36,628 bases of DNA from Rhodospirillaceae bacterium. GTDB taxonomy: Bacteria > Pseudomonadota > Alphaproteobacteria > TMED109. A model generated the notes under the pieces. That model searched no databases. It saw only the letters and a list, made by a program, of their open reading frames with translations, and was not told where the DNA came from. Of this stretch, positions 32,678-36,628 are shown piece by piece. Within the stretch, counting starts at the first letter, position 1. Each line of letters opens with the position of its first letter. The position numbers and the translations under genes were made by a program. Location: contig CACMKJ010000006.1 in assembly GCA_902614225.1 (NCBI GenBank), forward strand, positions 1 through 36,628. Direction: 5' to 3'.

Positions 32678-33541
32678 TTGGATTACAGTAATTTAGAGGG
32701 TTTTATATTCCTTGATGGAAAACTTCTTAAGTGGACTGATGCTAAACTACATGTTTTAAGTCATGGACTTCACTATGCTAGCTCTGTATTTGAAGGTGAA
32801 AGAGCATATGGAGGAAAGATATTTAAAGAATTAGAACATACTGAAAGATTAATTAGGTCTGCTAATACACTTGGATTCAATATTCCTTATGGCATAGAAG
32901 AAATTTGCAAAATTAGAAAAGATGTTTTAGAGGCTAATAATATAATTGATGGTTATATTAGGCCTGTTGCTTGGAGAGGTAGTGAAATGATGGGAATATC
33001 AGCACAGGAAAATACCATTCATTTTGCAGTTGCTGCCTGGAAATGGCCTTCATATTTCTCACCAGAAGCAAAATTAAAAGGGATTAAACTAAATATATCT
33101 AAATGGCGAAGGCCAGATCCTAGCACTGCACCAGTTAATACAAAAGCTGCTGGGTTATATATGATATGTACGCTATCTAAACATGAAGCAGAAAACCAAG
33201 GTTTTGATGATAGTTTAATGTTAGATTACAGAGGCTACATAGCTGAGGCTACAGGAGCAAATATTTTTTTCGTTAAAAATGATGAAATTTATACACCTAT
33301 AGCAGACTGTTTTTTAGATGGAATTACTAGACAAACGGTAATTGAAATAGCTAAAAAAGAGAATTTTAAAGTAACTGAAACTAGATTAAAAGTTGAAGAT
33401 TTATCACAGTATAGTGAATGTTTTGTAACAGGTACTGCAGCAGAAGTAACACCAGTTAAATCAATTAATGAGGTACAGTTTAACCCTGGTAATGTTTGTA
33501 GATTATTAATTGAAAAGTATACGAAATTAACTTTAAGTTAA
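32678..33541 (+). CDS. ilvE: Branched-chain amino acid aminotransferase
   Basis: IlvE transfers the amino group between glutamate and branched-chain 2-oxo acids. The protein has 287 residues from the TTG at 32678, chosen because GGAGG precedes it at the right distance. Class IV (fold IV) features are clear: HVLSHGLHYASSVFEGERAY near the N-terminus, the PLP lysine in APVNTKAAGLYM, LMLDYRGYIAEATGANIFF, FLDGITRQTVIEIA, and FVTGTAAEVTPVKSI. D-amino-acid transaminase or 4-amino-4-deoxychorismate lyase are relatives, but the motif set and length favour IlvE. Its TAA shares bases with the TAA of moaE on the opposite strand, so no terminator can fit between them. Confidence 0.94.
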   Translation: MDYSNLEGFIFLDGKLLKWTDAKLHVLSHGLHYASSVFEGERAYGGKIFKELEHTERLIRSANTLGFNIPYGIEEICKIRKDVLEANNIIDGYIRPVAWRGSEMMGISAQENTIHFAVAAWKWPSYFSPEAKLKGIKLNISKWRRPDPSTAPVNTKAAGLYMICTLSKHEAENQGFDDSLMLDYRGYIAEATGANIFFVKNDEIYTPIADCFLDGITRQTVIEIAKKENFKVTETRLKVEDLSQYSECFVTGTAAEVTPVKSINEVQFNPGNVCRLLIEKYTKLTLS

Positions 33542-33987
33542 TTATTCCACTTTAACTCTTCATCTAAATCTTGACTTTTGGCATCAACCCAAAAGCCCTT
33601 ATCTACTGTTTTCTCATATTTCCAAAAAGGTCCTTTTGTTTTTAACCAATCAATAATAAAATGGCAAGATTCAATAGCTTCCTTTCTATGTTTAGAAGCA
33701 GTTATAACTAGAACAATTTGTTCACCTGGTAATAACTTTCCATATCTGTGAATAATTGTTGTATCTAAAAGGTCCCATCTACTTAGTGCTTCGGTATTGA
33801 TTTTATTTAGCATCTTTTCAGTCATACCTGGGTAATGTTCTAAAGTCATAGATACAAGCTTTTCATCTTCTCTTTTATCTCTTACTATACCAATAAATGT
33901 GCTTAAAGCTCCAATATTATTGCATCTTTTTTTAAGAGATGTTATTTCATCGGTTAAAGAGAAATCCTCTTCCTGAACTTTTATCAC
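33538..33987 (-). CDS. moaE: Molybdopterin synthase catalytic subunit MoaE
   Basis: MoaE joins with MoaD to convert cyclic pyranopterin monophosphate to molybdopterin. The 149-residue protein shows GALSTFIGIVRD, LEHYPGMTEKML, IHRYGKLLPGEQIVLVITASKHRKEAIESCHFIIDWLKTKGPFWKYE (about residues 79-125, with the catalytic Lys in FWKYE). The start is GTG (33987), one base after the moaD stop. Its ribosome site AGGAGG is formed by the last two codons of moaD. It is the last gene of uvrC-pgsA-moaD-moaE, and its stop overlaps that of ilvE. The other molybdenum cofactor genes and any molybdoenzyme lie outside the window. Confidence 0.96.
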   Translation of the reverse strand: MIKVQEEDFSLTDEITSLKKRCNNIGALSTFIGIVRDKREDEKLVSMTLEHYPGMTEKMLNKINTEALSRWDLLDTTIIHRYGKLLPGEQIVLVITASKHRKEAIESCHFIIDWLKTKGPFWKYEKTVDKGFWVDAKSQDLDEELKWNN

Positions 33988-33988
33988 T

Positions 33989-34240
33989 TTATCCTCCTGT
34001 CATTGGAGGAAAAAAAGCTACCTCGTCATTGTCATTTATGGAGTCTTCAAACTTTGCAGTTTCCATATTGATAGAAACTTTTATAGAAGAAGTATCTTTA
34101 AAAACATCTTTATAGTTTTCATTATTTTGTCTTAACAATGTTATCAAATCATTAATTGTTTTAACATTATCACTTACTTGAATTTCCTCATGGCTTTTCC
34201 CAAGTTTGTCTTTTATCCATGAAAAATATAAAACTTTCAT
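33989..34240 (-). CDS. moaD: Molybdopterin synthase sulfur carrier subunit MoaD
   Basis: This is an 83-residue ubiquitin-like protein: MKVLYFSWIKDKLGKSHEEI, a helix with INDLITLLRQ, then NDNDEVAFFPPMTGG. The C-terminal Gly-Gly, which becomes the thiocarboxylate, is intact and the protein ends right after it. AAAGGAAA lies about five bases before the ATG. It starts one base after pgsA and is followed one base later by the moaE GTG. The codons for the terminal Gly-Gly (GGA GGA) also form the moaE ribosome site. Confidence 0.96.
   Translation of the reverse strand: MKVLYFSWIKDKLGKSHEEIQVSDNVKTINDLITLLRQNNENYKDVFKDTSSIKVSINMETAKFEDSINDNDEVAFFPPMTGG
33993..33998 (-). promoter_or_regulatory. moaE ribosome binding site made from moaD's Gly-Gly codons
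   Basis: On the minus strand, ACA GGA GGA TAA encodes the Thr-Gly-Gly-stop of MoaD and contains a full AGGAGG, 5 bases before the moaE GTG. The same six bases thus serve a protein active site and translation initiation of the partner subunit. Confidence 0.75.
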
Positions 34241-34241
34241 A

Positions 34242-34796
34242 TTATTTCCTTTTTTGATTAAATATATAAGTCATATAAGAGTATTTTAAGCCCGTATAAA
34301 TTGTTACTATAGTAGCAACCCATAAACTAATATAGGCAATATTGAATATATTTAAATAATTAATTAAAAAATCTTGTACTAAAAAAAGGAATATTGATAT
34401 GAATTGTAAAGTTGTTTTTATTTTTGATAGGAAGGTTACGTCAATAGCTTTCCCATTTTTTTTGAACATGTATTCTCTAGTTCCTGAAACTATAAACTCT
34501 CTAGAAATAATTAACAATGAAGGTACCAATATTATATTCTCAAAAGTTAAGATATAAATTAAGCTAGTAGAAGTTAATATTTTATCTGATATAGGATCAA
34601 AAATTTTACCAAAAACTGACTCTTGGTTAAGTTTTCTTGCTAAAAAACCATCAAGATAGTCAGTTAAGCTAAATAAAACGAATAGAACTAAAATTATAAG
34701 TTTTTCAAGGTTAATATCTAATTTTAGAAAGCACACAATACCTATAAATATAGGAAAAAAAAGTCTTAGAATAGTTAAAAAATTTGGAATATTCAT
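34242..34796 (-). CDS. pgsA: CDP-diacylglycerol-glycerol-3-phosphate 3-phosphatidyltransferase
   Basis: PgsA makes phosphatidylglycerol phosphate, the precursor of phosphatidylglycerol and cardiolipin. The 184-residue polytopic membrane protein carries the complete CDP-alcohol phosphatidyltransferase motif, D-x2-D-G-x2-A-R-x8-G-x3-D-x3-D, at residues 46-71. The N-terminus MNIPNFLTILRL is typical of PgsA. The ATG follows the uvrC TAA with no gap. The product lipid is the donor for Lgt, encoded elsewhere in the window. The uvrC-pgsA-moaD-moaE order is widespread in proteobacteria. Confidence 0.96.
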   Translation of the reverse strand: MNIPNFLTILRLFFPIFIGIVCFLKLDINLEKLIILVLFVLFSLTDYLDGFLARKLNQESVFGKIFDPISDKILTSTSLIYILTFENIILVPSLLIISREFIVSGTREYMFKKNGKAIDVTFLSKIKTTLQFISIFLFLVQDFLINYLNIFNIAYISLWVATIVTIYTGLKYSYMTYIFNQKRK

Positions 34797-36628
34797 TTAA
34801 TTAACCCTAAAATAATTATAGATTGCTTTTGCCATATTTTTATTTATACCAGGCACTTCTAGTAATTGTTTTAAATCTGCTTTTTTAACTTCTTGTAACG
34901 AACCAAAATATAAAATTAAATTTTTTTTTCTTTTAGGTCCAATATTTTCAATATTATCTATTTCTGATCTAAAAATATTTTTGTTTCTTTTAATTCTATG
35001 GTTTGTGATAGCATAGCGGTGGGCTTCATCACGCAGTCTTAATATGTAATAAAATATTGGTTCACTCTTTTTGATATATATTTTTTTACCTGAAATATTA
35101 TAAAATATTTCATTTTCAGAATTTCTTAACTTCCCTTTACTAACAGCAATTAGCTCAACAGACTGAATTTTCAATTCTTCAAAAATTAATTTGGCTACAG
35201 ATAACTGTCCTAGTCCTCCATCAATTATTACTAAATCTGGAAAGGCTTTTAATTTTTCTGATTTAAATCTTCTTTTTAGTACTTCTTTCATCATACCATA
35301 ATCATCATTGGTAGCAGCTTCTTTGATATTAAACTTTCTATATTCTTTTTTTAGAAAACCATTTTTATCAGCAACTATGTAACTACCAACTGCCTCTTTT
35401 CCAGCATAATGAGAATTATCGTATACTTCAATTTTATTAATATTATTTGATAAATTAAATGTTTTCTTAATTTGAGCATGTAACTCTTTAATATTAGAAT
35501 TTTTAGATATTTTATCAGCAAGATTTTTTTTCGCTGTAGCTAATCCTTCTTCGATTATTTTAATATCAGAAGTAGTGTTAGGTACTTTAATAATAACTTT
35601 ATTTTTATTCTGTATTTCTAGTGCTTTTTGTAATAAATTTTTTTCATTTATTTCAATAGATGTGAAAATTTTAGTAGGGATATTTTTATTATTATTATAA
35701 AATTGAATAATAAACTTTCCTAATAGTGATTTATTATCTTCTTCTTTATAAACATATGGGTAATGAGTATTAGAACCAAAGTTTCTACCGTTTCTAAAAA
35801 ATACTATTTCTACAGCATACATATTATTTATTTTAGATAGACAGAAAAAATCAGCTGATGCTAAGTTTTTAGATTCTTTATCGTTGGATTTATTAATTTT
35901 TTCTAATGATCTAATTTTGTCTCTATAAAATGCAGCTTTTTCATAATTTAAATTTTCTGATAGTCTATGCATTTCTTTGATAAGATTTTTTAAAACTTTA
36001 CTCTCTTTCCCTAGCAGAAAACTTTCAAGATTATCTACTATTTTATTGTAATCACTTTTTGATATTAATTTTGTACATGGGGCAGAACATCTTTTTATTT
36101 CATACTGTATACAAGGTCTTTTCCTGTTTTCTAATTCATAGTCTGTACAAGTTCTAATTGGAAAAACTTTCTGTAAGGTATCTAAGGTATTATTTACGTG
36201 ATAAGCAGAAGCAAATGGTCCATAATATTTATCACCGCCTATTTTTTTTCCTCTATGTTTTTTTATTTGACACCATTCATGACTTTTTCTAAGTGTAATA
36301 TAAGGATATGTTTTATCATCCTTTAATAAAATATTAAATTTAGGTTTAATTTCTTTTATTAGACTTGCTTCTAGTAGCAGAGCATATGCTTCATTTTTAG
36401 TAATAATAAAGTCTACTCTATTTACTAATGATACCATTTTTTGCAATCTATAGTTAAATTTCATAGGATTAGCATAAGACCTTACTCTTTTAGTTAAATT
36501 TTTTGCTTTCCCTATGTATAATATTTCATTCCTAACTGAAATCATCTTGTAAACTCCACTTTTAGAAGGAAGTTTTAAAGATATTTTTTTAATATTATTT
36601 ATGCCGTTTTCTAGATTTAATAATGTCA
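34797..36628 (-). CDS. uvrC: Excinuclease ABC subunit C, N-terminus beyond the window
   Basis: UvrC makes both incisions in nucleotide excision repair. The frame continues upstream of ATG 36545 to the window edge without a stop, adding LKLPSKSGVYKM and more. These are the family's usual residues just before the GIY-YIG domain, so the true start lies outside. Visible parts: GIY-YIG nuclease (EILYIGKAKNLTKRV, YYGPFASA), the Cys-rich RTCTDYELENRKRPCIQY and IKRCSAPC, the UVR motif (LNYEKAAFYRDKIRSL), the RNase H-like nuclease (IEVYDNSHYAGKEAVGS, NDDYGMM, DLVIIDGGLGQL, RDEAHRYAITNHR) and a C-terminal tandem helix-hairpin-helix ending in LLEVPGINKNMAKAIYNYF. Catalytic Asp and His positions are intact. 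Confidence 0.97.
   Translation of the reverse strand, partial: TLLNLENGINNIKKISLKLPSKSGVYKMISVRNEILYIGKAKNLTKRVRSYANPMKFNYRLQKMVSLVNRVDFIITKNEAYALLLEASLIKEIKPKFNILLKDDKTYPYITLRKSHEWCQIKKHRGKKIGGDKYYGPFASAYHVNNTLDTLQKVFPIRTCTDYELENRKRPCIQYEIKRCSAPCTKLISKSDYNKIVDNLESFLLGKESKVLKNLIKEMHRLSENLNYEKAAFYRDKIRSLEKINKSNDKESKNLASADFFCLSKINNMYAVEIVFFRNGRNFGSNTHYPYVYKEEDNKSLLGKFIIQFYNNNKNIPTKIFTSIEINEKNLLQKALEIQNKNKVIIKVPNTTSDIKIIEEGLATAKKNLADKISKNSNIKELHAQIKKTFNLSNNINKIEVYDNSHYAGKEAVGSYIVADKNGFLKKEYRKFNIKEAATNDDYGMMKEVLKRRFKSEKLKAFPDLVIIDGGLGQLSVAKLIFEELKIQSVELIAVSKGKLRNSENEIFYNISGKKIYIKKSEPIFYYILRLRDEAHRYAITNHRIKRNKNIFRSEIDNIENIGPKRKKNLILYFGSLQEVKKADLKQLLEVPGINKNMAKAIYNYFRVN

Noticed and set aside
1-36628. 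Mobile elements, CRISPR arrays, tRNA or rRNA genes, defence islands
   Set aside because: I looked in all gaps and at the coding content. Every gap is under 100 bases and the genes are core functions; no repeats of the needed length, no transposase or phage genes and no cloverleaf-like sequences were seen. The single methyltransferase has no partner nuclease and belongs to the CcrM family.

Overview
The window is a dense, AT-rich stretch of bacterial core genome. By eye its G+C is well below one third. Its gene families and gene order point to an alphaproteobacterium with a streamlined genome: a smc-dsbA-dciA-mutY block, a CcrM-type methyltransferase, a moxR-DUF58-DUF4159 cluster, a bc1 operon of Rieske, cytochrome b and cytochrome c1, an lgt-midA-pgeF / prs-rplY-pth-ychF order, a ubiK-ybjN-proC group, and uvrC-pgsA-moaD-moaE. 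AT-rich marine lineages such as SAR11 or HIMB59 relatives fit, but genus or order cannot be fixed from the sequence alone. The heptose epimerase hldD, lgt and an EnvZ/OmpR pair indicate a Gram-negative envelope. No tRNA, rRNA, CRISPR array, insertion sequence, phage gene or transferred-looking block was seen, and no gene-free stretch exceeds 300 bases.

Layout. Positions 1-4615 (minus strand) carry dciA at the right and, in a separate minus-strand run, dsbA, smc and the start of a probable atpI. mutY (4629-5663) is on the plus strand. Positions 5692-13771 (minus) form one tight run, transcribed in the order moxR, DUF58, a BatA/DUF4159 membrane protein, a second large vWA/amidotransferase-like membrane protein, rnhB, ccrM. 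Positions 13828-15899 (plus) hold a CoA-type Nudix hydrolase, a DUF6111 membrane protein and the CCA-adding/poly(A) polymerase family enzyme. hemF (minus) is followed by the divergent petABC operon (16874-19369). Positions 19370-28292 (minus) hold hldD-lgt-midA-pgeF and then, after a candidate terminator, prs-rplY-pth-ychF-dlh-fkpA-like-mtnP. Positions 28361-30568 (plus) hold ubiK-ybjN-proC and a TetR/COQ9-like gene. Then come envZ-ompR (minus), ilvE (plus), and uvrC-pgsA-moaD-moaE (minus) up to the window edge.

Themes. Genes serve genome maintenance (SMC, DciA, MutY, CcrM, RNase HII, UvrC), respiration and its cofactors (bc1, HemF, UbiK, COQ9-like, MidA, AtpI), envelope building (Lgt, PgsA, HldD, DsbA, the MoxR/vWA cluster), translation (Pth, L25, YchF, CCA enzyme) and nucleotide or amino-acid metabolism (Prs, MtnP, ProC, IlvE, MoaD/E). 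The genome is compressed to an unusual degree: TAATG start/stop overlaps, stop codons of convergent genes that abut or share bases, and one Shine-Dalgarno site built from the codons for MoaD's functional Gly-Gly tail. Two proteins, the CcrM-like methyltransferase and HemF, lack the C-terminal segment normal for their family, and both end at convergent gene junctions. The least understood system here is the MoxR AAA+ / three-vWA-protein cluster. I saw no wholly novel system; the findings are specific departures from family norms and from ordinary gene layout.
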